From: Lactimicrobium massiliense
GTDB lineage: Bacteria > Bacillota_I > Bacilli_A > Erysipelotrichales > Erysipelotrichaceae
Reading direction: 5' to 3'
NCBI RefSeq assembly: GCF_900343155.1
Contig: NZ_OUNG01000001.1
Location: 248,001-312,000, forward strand
DNA: 64,000 nt
The position numbers and the translations under genes are program-made. The notes under the pieces were generated by a model. The model had not been told where the DNA came from. It ran no database searches and saw nothing but the letters and a program-made list of their open reading frames with translations. Positions 43,196-51,508 of this stretch are shown here, piece after piece (the first letter of the stretch is position 1; each line of letters begins with the position of its first letter).

Positions 43196-43208
43196 TCCTC
43201 AGCTTTTT
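43178..43208 (+). terminator. Terminator after the RHH gene
   Basis: Hairpin GCTGAGGA...TCCTCAGC followed by TTTTTC, spanning the stop codon. Confidence 0.8.
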
Positions 43209-43254
43209 CGTCTTCATTGATCAGACAGTAATATTTATTTCTGACTTTTCTGCA

Positions 43255-45072
43255 TCAGATGAGATCTGCAGCCATGCTGGCAAACTGCCGGGTATACAGC
43301 TCATAGTAATAGCCCTTTTCTGCCATCAGCTGTTTATGTGTGCCTCTTTCAACAATCTTTCCATCTTTTACGGCAAGGATGACATCCGCATCCACAACTG
43401 TGGACAAACGATGTGCAATCATAAAGGATGTTCTTCCCTGGATGATTTTCGATACTGCATTCTGAATCTTTTTCTCTGTGACCGTATCAATGGAGGAAGT
43501 TGCTTCATCCAACACCAGGATTCTTGGATTGCACAGCAATGCTCTGGCAAATGAAAGCAATTGTTTTTCACCTACGGAAAGCAGATCTCCACCTTCGCCG
43601 ACATCGCTGTCCAGTCCTTTTTCCATGCGTCTGACAACATCTGCTGCATCCACTGCCTCCAGTGCTTTCCAGATCTCTTCATCAGAAGCGTCAGGCTTTC
43701 CATAGCGCAAATTGTCACGGATAGATCCGGAGAACAGATGTGGCTGCTGGAGAACATAACCGATATTGGCATGCAGCCAGAGCTGAGAACGCTCTCTGGC
43801 ATCCCGTCCATCAATCAGAACCTGTCCTTCAGTCGGCTCATAGAAGCGGCAGACAAGATTCACGAGCGTGGATTTGCCGGCACCGGTTTCACCTACAATC
43901 GCAACATTGGTTCCCTGCGGCACCTTCAGATTGAAGTGCTGCAGAATCCATTCAGTACCATCAGGATAGCGGAATGAGACATCCTTGAATTCAACATCGC
44001 CATACAGCGGTTCCCAGTTTTCCTTCTTCGGATGAAACGTATCGCCATACTTTGCAATGACTTCCGGACTGTCGGCAACATCCGACTTTGTCTCCATGAG
44101 ATTGACAAAACGCTCAATATTGACCTGAATGGAGATCAAAGCAGAGATGGTTTCAATGATCATCTGCACCGGTTCTACCATGTTTAACGCATAAGACATG
44201 AATACCGACAATGTGCCCAGCATGATCAGTCCGCTGCTGGTCAGCTGACCGCCCTTGGTCAGTACAACCGCCAGCACCAGTGAGCTCATCATTGTTAACA
44301 GTGAAATCAAAGCCGCACTGTATCTGGCTGTATGGACACTCTGGGTGAACATGTGATCCGTATCTTTCTGGAAATCATCATTCATCAGGTCTTCAATGAC
44401 CAGTGTCTTGATGGAACGGGCACCGGTAATGCCTTCGTTGAAGTCGCTGGTAATGGTGGAGTTGAGCTCACGGATCTTCCGGTTGCCAGCCAGCAGATGT
44501 TTCTGAAACCAGGCAATGGCAATCACCGCCAGCGGTACGATCACAATGACCATCAGAGCGAGTTTTGCCTGAATTCTGAACATGACTGCAAAGATAAAGA
44601 TCAGGTAGCTGCCATTCCATGCCAGATCCATCAACCGCCAGGCTACCATTTCACCGATTTTGCCGGTATCGCTCATTACCCTGGCATGGAGATAGCCTAC
44701 ATTGTTCTGGTTGAAAAAGGAGAAAGACAGTGTCTGCAGATGCGTGAAGGCATCATTGCGCAGATCACGGTCAACGGTCATCTCAATGCGGCCGGTATGG
44801 TAGATCGAAATAAAGTTCAAAAGGATCTGAAACAGCAGTAAGACGACATAGGCTGCCACAAAGTACCACAGCGTATCCATGGTCTTTTCACCGATGAAGT
44901 GATTCAGGGCATAGCGGTTGAATAACGGCCAGGCGGCGTCAATTGCCGTAGCAGCAATGGTCAGAACCATTGTCACGATGATTTCCGCCTTGAACTGGCG
45001 GATATACGGCCACAGACGGACGAGTCCGAACCATGGCAGGATCTTTGTTTTCTTTTCTGTCTTTTCTTCCAT
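43255..45072 (-). CDS. ABC exporter half-transporter (second subunit)
   Basis: A 605-residue fusion of a six-helix membrane domain (about 25-330) and an ATPase. Walker A is VGETGAGKSTLVNL (about 397-410), the signature region reads LLSVGEKQLLSFARAL (about 497-512), and Walker B is ILVLDEATSSID (about 518-529), with a catalytic glutamate. It forms a heterodimer with the product of the preceding gene, three bases away, in the manner of YheIH/BmrCD. The cargo may be a drug, lipid or peptide. The signature has SVGEK in place of SGGQ, a change seen in heterodimeric exporters where one site is weak. Confidence 0.92.
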   Translation of the reverse strand: MEEKTEKKTKILPWFGLVRLWPYIRQFKAEIIVTMVLTIAATAIDAAWPLFNRYALNHFIGEKTMDTLWYFVAAYVVLLLFQILLNFISIYHTGRIEMTVDRDLRNDAFTHLQTLSFSFFNQNNVGYLHARVMSDTGKIGEMVAWRLMDLAWNGSYLIFIFAVMFRIQAKLALMVIVIVPLAVIAIAWFQKHLLAGNRKIRELNSTITSDFNEGITGARSIKTLVIEDLMNDDFQKDTDHMFTQSVHTARYSAALISLLTMMSSLVLAVVLTKGGQLTSSGLIMLGTLSVFMSYALNMVEPVQMIIETISALISIQVNIERFVNLMETKSDVADSPEVIAKYGDTFHPKKENWEPLYGDVEFKDVSFRYPDGTEWILQHFNLKVPQGTNVAIVGETGAGKSTLVNLVCRFYEPTEGQVLIDGRDARERSQLWLHANIGYVLQQPHLFSGSIRDNLRYGKPDASDEEIWKALEAVDAADVVRRMEKGLDSDVGEGGDLLSVGEKQLLSFARALLCNPRILVLDEATSSIDTVTEKKIQNAVSKIIQGRTSFMIAHRLSTVVDADVILAVKDGKIVERGTHKQLMAEKGYYYELYTRQFASMAADLI

Positions 45073-45075
45073 GAT

Positions 45076-46893
45076 TCACTCCTGCTGCATCTGCAGATCA
45101 TAGATCTTCTTGTAGATGCCATCTTTTGCGATCAGTTCCTGATGGGAACCTTCTTCCGCGATGCGGCCATGGTCCATGACGATGATGTCATCGGCCTGCA
45201 TCAGGGTCGTGATACGGTGGGCGACAAGGATGACGGTGCTGCCTTTGGTATTGCGTGACAGGGCAGCCCGGATCTTTGCGTCGGTTTCAGCATCCACCGC
45301 CGAAAGCGAATCATCAAAGATCATCAGCGGTGGTTTTCTGATGAGCATCTGAGCAATGGCAGTGCGCTGCTTCTGGCCCCCGGACAGTGTCACGCCGCGC
45401 TCACCAACATACGTGTCATAGCCGCGGTCAAAGTGCTGCACGGCCTCATCAAGACTTGCTTCCCGGGCTGCCATCATGACATCCTGCATGGAGGATGCCG
45501 GCCTTGCAATGCGGATATTATCTGACAGAGAACGCGAAAACAGATACGGTTCCTGCAGCACCATGCCGATCTGTCTGCGCAAAGAGCGCCGTCTGATATG
45601 ACGGATATCCTGTCCTGAAACAGTAATCTTCCCGCATCCCTGAGGCACATCGTACAGACGGTTTAGCAGGCAGACAAGCGTTGATTTGCCGCTGCCAGTG
45701 CCACCCAGAATGCCAACAGTTGTCCCCTTTCTGATCGTCAGGGAAACATCATTCAGAACTTCTGCACCGGCATTTTCATACGCAAAAGACACATGATCAA
45801 AGACAATATCACCGCTCATATCCGCATCGGTATCCTCTGGATCATCCCCTTCCTCCGGCGCATTCATAATCTGGGCCAGGCGGTCAATCGAAACACCCGC
45901 CTTTGACATGTTTGCAATGACTCTTCCCAGCATTCTGACCGGATTTGAAAGCATCGCATTATAAGAGACAAACGCAATATAATTGCCCGCGCTCATCTGT
46001 CCGGATACCGTAAAATAGCATCCAAATCCCATGACCGCCAGAACCTGCAGACCGGAGATCAGATCGCCAGTCATCCAGAACTGGGTCAGCAGCTTCATCA
46101 TGCGCACCCACATATTCGTATACTTCTCATTCTGGGTGTGAAAGCGCTGCTGTTCATACGATTCACGTCCGAAAGCCCGCACTACTCTTACCCCGGTCAG
46201 ATTCTCCTGGGCAATATCGGAAAGCTTTCCTTCTTCCTGATCCGCATTGAGAAAGGCACCGCCGATCCGGGCATGAAAGTAATAGCTGTAGCCAATGATG
46301 ATGGGAATGAAGACAGCAGAGACAAGCATCAGGCGCAGATGAATCGATGCCATGAAGAACAGTGACAGTGTGATCATGACAATTATCCGCAGCAAAGATG
46401 TCAGCTGCTCTGATAAAAACACCTTCACTGTTTCCACATCACTTGTGCAGCGCTGGATGATATCTCCGGTATGGTTTTCGGAATACCAGGAAAATGGCAG
46501 ATTCAGCAAATGCTCATAGAGGGTATTGCGCATATGGCGTACCAGGGACTCTGCACCATGGGCATTGGCAGCCCGGAAAAGATAACTGATCAGCGCATTG
46601 ACAATGGCAACAAAGCACACGGCAAGGCCGACCAGCCAGAGATGGCCGCGCAGATAGGAAAGTCCTCCTGCCCAATTGACTAGAGCAGACGTGATGCCGG
46701 ACATCTTTACAGCTGTATCATCGATCAATGCGTCTACGGTAAAGCTGATGATCTTTGGATTGATCAAAGACACTGCCTGCATGGCAACCGCAGATACCGC
46801 TGCTAAAACAAACCACTTTTTGGACCCTTCGGCAAAAAAGGCAAGCATCTTGCCTCTTGTCGGAAATTTTTTCTGTTCAGACATGCTGTTCAT
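45076..46893 (-). CDS. ABC exporter half-transporter (first subunit)
   Basis: About 605 residues: membrane domain (about 20-325), Walker A LGGTGSGKSTLVCLL (about 393-407), signature TLSGGQKQRTAIAQML (about 497-512), and Walker B LMIFDDSLSAVD (about 518-529). Asp replaces the catalytic Glu after Walker B (FDDS), which marks the degenerate site of a heterodimeric exporter. The ATG is set by AAAGGGG six bases upstream. It overlaps nothing but is tightly followed by the partner gene. Confidence 0.92.
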   Translation of the reverse strand: MNSMSEQKKFPTRGKMLAFFAEGSKKWFVLAAVSAVAMQAVSLINPKIISFTVDALIDDTAVKMSGITSALVNWAGGLSYLRGHLWLVGLAVCFVAIVNALISYLFRAANAHGAESLVRHMRNTLYEHLLNLPFSWYSENHTGDIIQRCTSDVETVKVFLSEQLTSLLRIIVMITLSLFFMASIHLRLMLVSAVFIPIIIGYSYYFHARIGGAFLNADQEEGKLSDIAQENLTGVRVVRAFGRESYEQQRFHTQNEKYTNMWVRMMKLLTQFWMTGDLISGLQVLAVMGFGCYFTVSGQMSAGNYIAFVSYNAMLSNPVRMLGRVIANMSKAGVSIDRLAQIMNAPEEGDDPEDTDADMSGDIVFDHVSFAYENAGAEVLNDVSLTIRKGTTVGILGGTGSGKSTLVCLLNRLYDVPQGCGKITVSGQDIRHIRRRSLRRQIGMVLQEPYLFSRSLSDNIRIARPASSMQDVMMAAREASLDEAVQHFDRGYDTYVGERGVTLSGGQKQRTAIAQMLIRKPPLMIFDDSLSAVDAETDAKIRAALSRNTKGSTVILVAHRITTLMQADDIIVMDHGRIAEEGSHQELIAKDGIYKKIYDLQMQQE

Positions 46894-46924
46894 TATATCC
46901 CCTTTGATGCAATTCACAAAGGCT

Positions 46925-48355
46925 TCATGCCTCTGTCTGCTGCAGCAGACAGAGAATCATAGTGCCAAGCATCACAAATTCATCCATATTCTCAATTTTG
47001 ATCAGCTGCGGAATATGACTCTCCGGCAGAAACTTTTCCAATTCTTTCCTGATTTCCTCCGGATAAGGCGTCATATCACTGCGCAGGCAAATCACCTGCG
47101 GATCCAGATACGTCACTGCCCCGACAATATCCCGGGCAACCACGCGCACCATCTGATCCGGCGTGCACACGGCGCTTCCTACATCATCCAGGCCGGAAAA
47201 CAAAGGTACGATATATTTCACCTCACCGGCAGAACTGTTTTTTCCCGACAGCAGACGGCCATTGACAATAATGCCTTCCCCGCCCATTTTCCAGCCATAA
47301 GGCTGCGAGTGAAAGACAATATTCTGATACGTATCCTGGGCGCTGTACCAGCCAAGAGCAGCCGCATTGACATTGTTAAAAATGTAAACAGGAAGATGAT
47401 ATCGATCCCGGAAAAACTGCTCAATTGCAAAATGATTCCCATACTTTGTCAGATCAATAGAATTGGACGGAGGCAGATCCATTGTCCCGCCATGAATAAT
47501 GCCCGGTATGGCAATCCCAATCATTTCAGGCTTAATACCTTCTGAAGCACACAGGCTTGTTTCAATCACATCAAACAGATCATCAAGGTAGAAGACAGGC
47601 TTAATCGCTTCACTGCTGTCTGTCACTCTGCCGTGATCATACAGGCGGCTGCGGATCAGTGTGCGCCGCACATCTGGCAGCACCGCAATAGAAAGAATGA
47701 CATGATCATTATCACTATGGTGAAGAATATGCCTGCGGGCACGTTCTTCCAGAGATGCATGAAACTGCTTTATTCCTTCCTGCACAAATGTAATGCAGGC
47801 ACCGGCATCATAGGCACCGAATACCTGGGCAGGAATCGTCAGCACCGGAATATCCTTCAGCACATCCGCAATCTTTTTCTGCTGGAAACCAATCTGTGGT
47901 GCCACCAGCACACAGTCAAACTGCATGCCTCTGGCATATACATCGCTGACACTGACTGCCTCAAACGTCCAGTCAAGCTTCAATGCATGGGCAGCTTCAT
48001 TCAGCCCCATGGCAAAATAGCTCGTCGTCAGGCCAGCTGTGCAGCACAGCAGAATTCTTGTTTCATGATGCTTTCCAGTCTCCTTAAGTACTTCCACCAT
48101 TTCCGCAAACAATGCTTTGGAATGTTCTTCAGGATCAGCATGAAAATGAAGGAAAAAGACAACTTCTCCATCCTTGACTCTCTCAATGCGGAATTCAATG
48201 ATCTCAGGCTCATTTTCAACCTGATAGAACTGGATCTGTGCAAGCGCATACGCAGTGACAATTTCAAAATGATTGTCATCCACTCTGGAAACCCTTCCAC
48301 ACGGCGTATTCTGTTCCATGATCCAGTTACGGTAATCAAAATGATGTGTACTCAT
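46925..48355 (-). CDS. PTS EIIB-like domain fused to a ROK kinase/regulator domain
   Basis: About 476 residues in three parts. Residues 1-95 are an unrecognised domain. Residues 98-195 look like a lactose/cellobiose-type EIIB: RILLCCTAGLTTSYFA with the phospho-cysteine at 104 or 105, then FDCVLVAPQIGFQ. Residues 215-476 look like a ROK domain (ILSIAVLPDVRRTL, IGIAIPGIIHGG, FNNVNAAALGWYS, GGEGIIVNGRLLSG, SAGEVKYIV). There is no HTH. The start at 48355 is preferred, because a longer reading would pass through a terminator. A sugar-sensing regulator whose state is set by PTS phosphate is a reasonable guess, not shown. Confidence 0.7.
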   Translation of the reverse strand: MSTHHFDYRNWIMEQNTPCGRVSRVDDNHFEIVTAYALAQIQFYQVENEPEIIEFRIERVKDGEVVFFLHFHADPEEHSKALFAEMVEVLKETGKHHETRILLCCTAGLTTSYFAMGLNEAAHALKLDWTFEAVSVSDVYARGMQFDCVLVAPQIGFQQKKIADVLKDIPVLTIPAQVFGAYDAGACITFVQEGIKQFHASLEERARRHILHHSDNDHVILSIAVLPDVRRTLIRSRLYDHGRVTDSSEAIKPVFYLDDLFDVIETSLCASEGIKPEMIGIAIPGIIHGGTMDLPPSNSIDLTKYGNHFAIEQFFRDRYHLPVYIFNNVNAAALGWYSAQDTYQNIVFHSQPYGWKMGGEGIIVNGRLLSGKNSSAGEVKYIVPLFSGLDDVGSAVCTPDQMVRVVARDIVGAVTYLDPQVICLRSDMTPYPEEIRKELEKFLPESHIPQLIKIENMDEFVMLGTMILCLLQQTEA

Positions 48356-48412
48356 AAGAATTGCCCACCCTTCTACCCATATTGTAGACGCCTGCAGCTG
48401 AAATAAAGCAAT

Positions 48413-48448
48413 AAAAAACTCTTCCATCTACTGACAGAAGAGTTTTTT
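48413..48448. terminator. Terminator after the tRNA operon
   Basis: Hairpin AACTCTTC/GAAGAGTT with T runs on both strands, just after tRNA-Phe. It ends the seven-tRNA transcript on the minus strand. Confidence 0.85.
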
Positions 48449-48451
48449 CGG

Positions 48452-48524
<73 letters not shown>

Positions 48525-48526
48525 AA

Positions 48527-48603
48527 TGGTTGCGAGGGAAGGATTTGAACCAACGACCTCCGGGTTATGGGCCCGACGAGCTACCAGGCTGCTCTACCTC
48601 GCG
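48527..48603 (-). tRNA. Initiator tRNA-fMet (CAT)
   Basis: Starts CGCGAGG with an unpaired first base against A72, and has the GGG/CCC anticodon stem typical of initiators (GGGCCCATAACCC). CCA is encoded. Confidence 0.95.
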
Positions 48604-48640
48604 ATAATAGGAATGCAACACACAATACTGATTGGGAAAG

Positions 48641-48728
48641 CGGAGGAACAGGGATTCGAACCCTGGCGCCGGTTTCCCGACCTACCGGTTTTCAAGACCG
48701 GACCCTTCAACCACTTGGGTATTCCTCC
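48641..48728 (-). tRNA. tRNA-Ser (TGA)
   Basis: Class II tRNA with a long variable arm; anticodon loop CTTGAAA gives TGA. Discriminator G; CCA not encoded. Confidence 0.95.
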
Positions 48729-48734
48729 AGAAGA

Positions 48735-48808
48735 TGGACCTTGAAGGGCTCGAACCTTCGACCAGTCGGTTATGGGCCGACGGCTCTGACCAACTGAGCT
48801 AAAGGTCC
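48735..48808 (-). tRNA. tRNA with CAT anticodon, probably tRNA-Ile2
   Basis: Begins GGACCTTTAGCTCAGTTGG, anticodon loop CCCATAA. This body resembles the Bacillus tRNA-Ile2 in which the C becomes lysidine to read AUA; the separate elongator tRNA-Met is next in the operon. Reading it as Met is the alternative. Confidence 0.85.
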
Positions 48809-48835
48809 AAATGCCAATCAGCCTTGGCAATGCAA

Positions 48836-48912
48836 TGGTAGCGAGGGTGAGACTCGAACTCACGATCTTCCGGGTATGAACCGATTGCTCTAGCCAACTG
48901 AGCTACCTCGCC
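48836..48912 (-). tRNA. Elongator tRNA-Met (CAT)
   Basis: Begins GGCGAGGTAGCTCAGTTGG, anticodon loop TTCATAC, G1-U72 closing pair, CCA encoded. This is the predicted substrate of TmcAL encoded earlier in the window. Confidence 0.92.
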
Positions 48913-48919
48913 AGAAATA

Positions 48920-48996
48920 TGGTCGGGATGGCAGGATTTGAACCTGTGACCCCTTGATCCCAAATCAAGTGCACTACCAAGCTGTGCTACATCCCG
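48920..48996 (-). tRNA. tRNA-Pro (TGG)
   Basis: Begins CGGGATGTAGCACAGCTTGG, anticodon loop TTTGGGA, CCA encoded. Confidence 0.95.
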
Positions 48997-48999
48997 AAA

Positions 49000-49076
49000 T
49001 GGTGCGCCGAACAGGAGTCGAACCCGCAACCTTTTGATTCGTAGTCAAATGCTCTATCCAGTTGAGCTATCGGCGC
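49000..49076 (-). tRNA. tRNA-Arg (ACG)
   Basis: Begins GCGCCGATAGCTCAACTGG, anticodon loop CTACGAA (ACG, read as inosine after editing), CCA encoded. First tRNA of the operon. Confidence 0.95.
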
Positions 49077-49107
49077 AATTTCAAGCACTCGTAAACAGTG
49101 CTTAGTT

Positions 49108-49136
49108 ATATTAGCAAACCCCCTGTCTTAATGCAA
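49108..49136 (-). promoter_or_regulatory. Promoter of the seven-tRNA operon
   Basis: TTGCAT -35 (49131-49136), 17-base spacer, TAATAT -10 (49108-49113), about 32 bases before tRNA-Arg. A small inverted repeat (AAGCACT/AGTGCTT) lies between it and the tRNA. Confidence 0.75.
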
Positions 49137-49158
49137 GCACTTCTTTCATTTTCCAAAC

Positions 49159-49196
49159 AAAAAACCGTAACAGTGCTTTTCAAAGCACCATTACGG
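49159..49196 (-). terminator. Terminator after the ion transporter gene
   Basis: Long hairpin CCGTAA...GTGCTTT / AAAGCAC...TTACGG followed by six T residues on the minus strand. Confidence 0.85.
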
Positions 49197-49212
49197 CGAA
49201 ACGAATCATTTC

Positions 49213-50487
49213 TCAAAGGACGCCCCAGATCAGCCAGTTGGCAAGATAACCCGTGATCACAGCGATCAGTGTAAACGGAACACCGATCTTCACGAAATCG
49301 CTTGTTGAAACATGATATCCCTCTTTGGTCAGGATGCCGATGCCGGCAATATTGGCAGAGGCACCAACCGGTGTCAGGTTGCCGCCAAGAGTTGCACCAA
49401 TCAGCAATCCATAATAGAGCACATATGGAGCAATGCCCATGGAGGCCGCAATGCCCTGCACCACCGGCAGCATCGTGGCAACATACGGGATGTTGTCGAC
49501 AAAGGCAGAAATGACAACCGAGGCAAACACAATCAGCGTATACATGCCGAAGACGGAACGGCCGCCGATCTTGACGAAGACTTTAGCAATAGCATCAATG
49601 ACGCCAGCTTCGGTAATGCCGCCAATGACGATGAACAGACCGATCAACAGCAGCAGTGTCTTGACATCCACCTGTGCCAATACAGATTTATAGTCAAAGT
49701 TTTCACCATGAATCCACTCATAGATCATACCTGCAGCCGCAAAAGCCATGCAGATGTAGCCATTGGTCAGCTCCGGTTTGTTTTCAAACTGGGAGGCAAT
49801 GATCAGTCCGGCAACCACGCCGATCATCAGGAAGCTTGGCACATAGTCCGTGACTTTTGTTTCCACTTCCACATCAATAGCACCCTTGTTCTTGCGGAAC
49901 AGCCAGAGCAGTACCGGCACCGTCATCAGGGCACCGAGTTCTACCGACAGGCAGATACCAGGTCTGCCCTGAAACCAGAAGAAGTCATTGAAGGACATGT
50001 TGGCATAGCCGCCCAGCAGGATGGATGTTGTATCACCGACCAAGGTAGCAGCACCCTGCAGGTTGCTGGAAACAGCAATGGAAATGATGATCGGAACCGG
50101 ATTGATATCGAGCTTCTTTGCGACGGCAAGGCCGATTGGTGCCACCATTAATACCGTTGCGACATTGTCGACAAAGGCAGATACCACACCGGCAAACATT
50201 GCCAGAGCAACAATCGCCCACTGTACGCTTGGCAGCTTGTGCAGCAGCCGTTCTGCCATGCGCATTGGCATTTTGCTTTCAATAAACAATTCCACAACAA
50301 TCATTGTTCCTGCCAGCATCAGGATAATGTTCCAGTTGACAGAGGACATGACCTTGTTCAGAGGCATGATGCCAAGCAGAACGAAGATGGCTGCGAAGAT
50401 CAGTGCTGTCAGCCACCGGTATTCCTGGGTCTTGGGCATCAGAAAGAATACATACATGATGATAAACAGAATCAGTGCCAGTACCAT
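49213..50487 (-). CDS. ArsB/NhaD (ion transporter superfamily) membrane protein
   Basis: About 424 residues with 11-12 hydrophobic segments. Two related halves carry the superfamily signatures SAFVDNVATVLMVAPIG (about 104-120) and SAFVDNIPYVATMLPVV (about 330-346), plus GNLTPVGASANIAG (about 375-388). This is the pattern of the ArsB/NhaD/SLC13 group, which moves anions or sodium/protons. The ATG has AAAAGGAG upstream. A manganese-type riboswitch precedes it, so its physiological ion may be manganese-related; that is inference. Confidence 0.85.
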   Translation of the reverse strand: MVLALILFIIMYVFFLMPKTQEYRWLTALIFAAIFVLLGIMPLNKVMSSVNWNIILMLAGTMIVVELFIESKMPMRMAERLLHKLPSVQWAIVALAMFAGVVSAFVDNVATVLMVAPIGLAVAKKLDINPVPIIISIAVSSNLQGAATLVGDTTSILLGGYANMSFNDFFWFQGRPGICLSVELGALMTVPVLLWLFRKNKGAIDVEVETKVTDYVPSFLMIGVVAGLIIASQFENKPELTNGYICMAFAAAGMIYEWIHGENFDYKSVLAQVDVKTLLLLIGLFIVIGGITEAGVIDAIAKVFVKIGGRSVFGMYTLIVFASVVISAFVDNIPYVATMLPVVQGIAASMGIAPYVLYYGLLIGATLGGNLTPVGASANIAGIGILTKEGYHVSTSDFVKIGVPFTLIAVITGYLANWLIWGVL

Positions 50488-50520
50488 AGTTTCTCCTTTT
50501 CCCTTCTGTGTCATGCCAAA

Positions 50521-50668
50521 GAAAAAGCATGACCGCAGTCATACTTGCCAAACAAACGGCCCATGTATGACAGCCATACATGAGTCTCACGATTTAAAAC
50601 CAGACAGGTCAATAGACCGGATATGTTGCCTGGCTGCCCATAAACGGGCCCGTTACTCCCTCAAGTGC
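50521..50668 (-). ncRNA. yybP-ykoY type manganese riboswitch upstream of the transporter
   Basis: The minus strand reads GAGGGAGTAACGG at the 5' end (50650-50662), then CAGGCAACA, and CGTGAGACTCATGTATGG with its pairing CATACATGGGC. These match the class hallmarks GGGGAGUA and GGUGAGAC. It ends with a terminator hairpin AAGTATGAC-TGC-GGTCATGCTT plus T run (50522-50546). A TATAAT box lies at 50674-50679, so the RNA starts almost at the first conserved bases. Manganese binding usually stops the terminator from forming. Confidence 0.78.
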
Positions 50669-50673
50669 TTAAG

Positions 50674-50679
50674 ATTATA
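50674..50679 (-). promoter_or_regulatory. -10 box of the riboswitch transcript
   Basis: Perfect TATAAT on the minus strand, about seven bases before the riboswitch begins and inside the gap after surE. No clear -35. Confidence 0.5.
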
Positions 50680-50691
50680 GCATCTTCCTTC

Positions 50692-51477
50692 TCATAGAGA
50701 GAAGTCATTCCACAAATACAGATCATGCAGAATGTCATGTGTGACCATGTCGGTGCCAATTGGTGTCACTGAAACATAGCCCTGCTCCACCACGTTGCGG
50801 TCGCCATCTTCCAACGGTGCCTGGGGATATGTGGGTGGATCCTGCTGACAGTGCAGCAGAATTCTGCCATCCTGATGGATCATATCGATCGATTTATTAG
50901 TATACGATTTGAAATGATCAAACTGTGTCACCCGTATTCCCTTGATCTTTTCATACGGGATGGCGGGTACATTGATATTGCAGACATAGGAAAAACGTTT
51001 CTCATCCTGCATATATTTTGGCAGAAGTTTTGCGGCAATATCTGCTGTTGGCGCAAAGTCATCCGACGTAAACGAACAAAGCGATACAGCCATGGATGGC
51101 ACACCAAGCATCAGCCCTTCCGCCGCTGCCCCGACGGTTCCGGAATACAGTACATCCGCATTCAGGTTTTCACCCCGGTTGATGCCGGAGATCACCACAT
51201 CAATCTTGTTCTTCCAGAACAGACTCAGACCATAAAAGACACAGTCTGCCGGTGTGCCATGTACGGCCCAGGCTTCCTTAGCACCTGGCACTTCTCTTCT
51301 TTGGGCTTCGTTGTTCAGCCGCCAGTACGTCACTGCATGTGACATGCTGGAGCGTTCTCCATCCGGTGCACACACATACACATCATGATCCAAAGACAGA
51401 CGTTTCACCAGAGCCCTCAGACCCGGTGCATCAATGCCATCATCATTGGCTACCAGTATTCTCAATTTCTTTTCCAT
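50692..51477 (-). CDS. surE: 5'/3'-nucleotidase SurE
   Basis: About 261 residues. The family start ILVANDDGIDAPGLRAL (about 6-22) carries the metal-binding Asp-Asp, followed by PDGERSSMSHAVT and GTPADCVFYGL, SGINRGENLNADVLYSGTVG (about 100-119). It removes phosphate from nucleotides, mainly purine nucleoside monophosphates. The ATG beginning MEKKLRILV lies only seven bases after a TATAAT box, so the mRNA may be leaderless. Longer upstream readings would start inside the promoter. Confidence 0.94.
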   Translation of the reverse strand: MEKKLRILVANDDGIDAPGLRALVKRLSLDHDVYVCAPDGERSSMSHAVTYWRLNNEAQRREVPGAKEAWAVHGTPADCVFYGLSLFWKNKIDVVISGINRGENLNADVLYSGTVGAAAEGLMLGVPSMAVSLCSFTSDDFAPTADIAAKLLPKYMQDEKRFSYVCNINVPAIPYEKIKGIRVTQFDHFKSYTNKSIDMIHQDGRILLHCQQDPPTYPQAPLEDGDRNVVEQGYVSVTPIGTDMVTHDILHDLYLWNDFSL

Positions 51478-51484
51478 GGGCACC

Positions 51485-51490
51485 ATTATA
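51485..51490 (-). promoter_or_regulatory. -10 box of surE, seven bases from its start codon
   Basis: TATAAT on the minus strand at 51485-51490, with a TTGCAT about 18 bases upstream. The expected transcription start falls on or next to the surE ATG. Confidence 0.55.
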
Positions 51491-51508
51491 CTTTGATACA
51501 ATAAAGCC

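Noticed and set aside
48526-49029. Open frames across the tRNA operon
   Set aside because: They run through tRNA genes on either strand and have no coding features.
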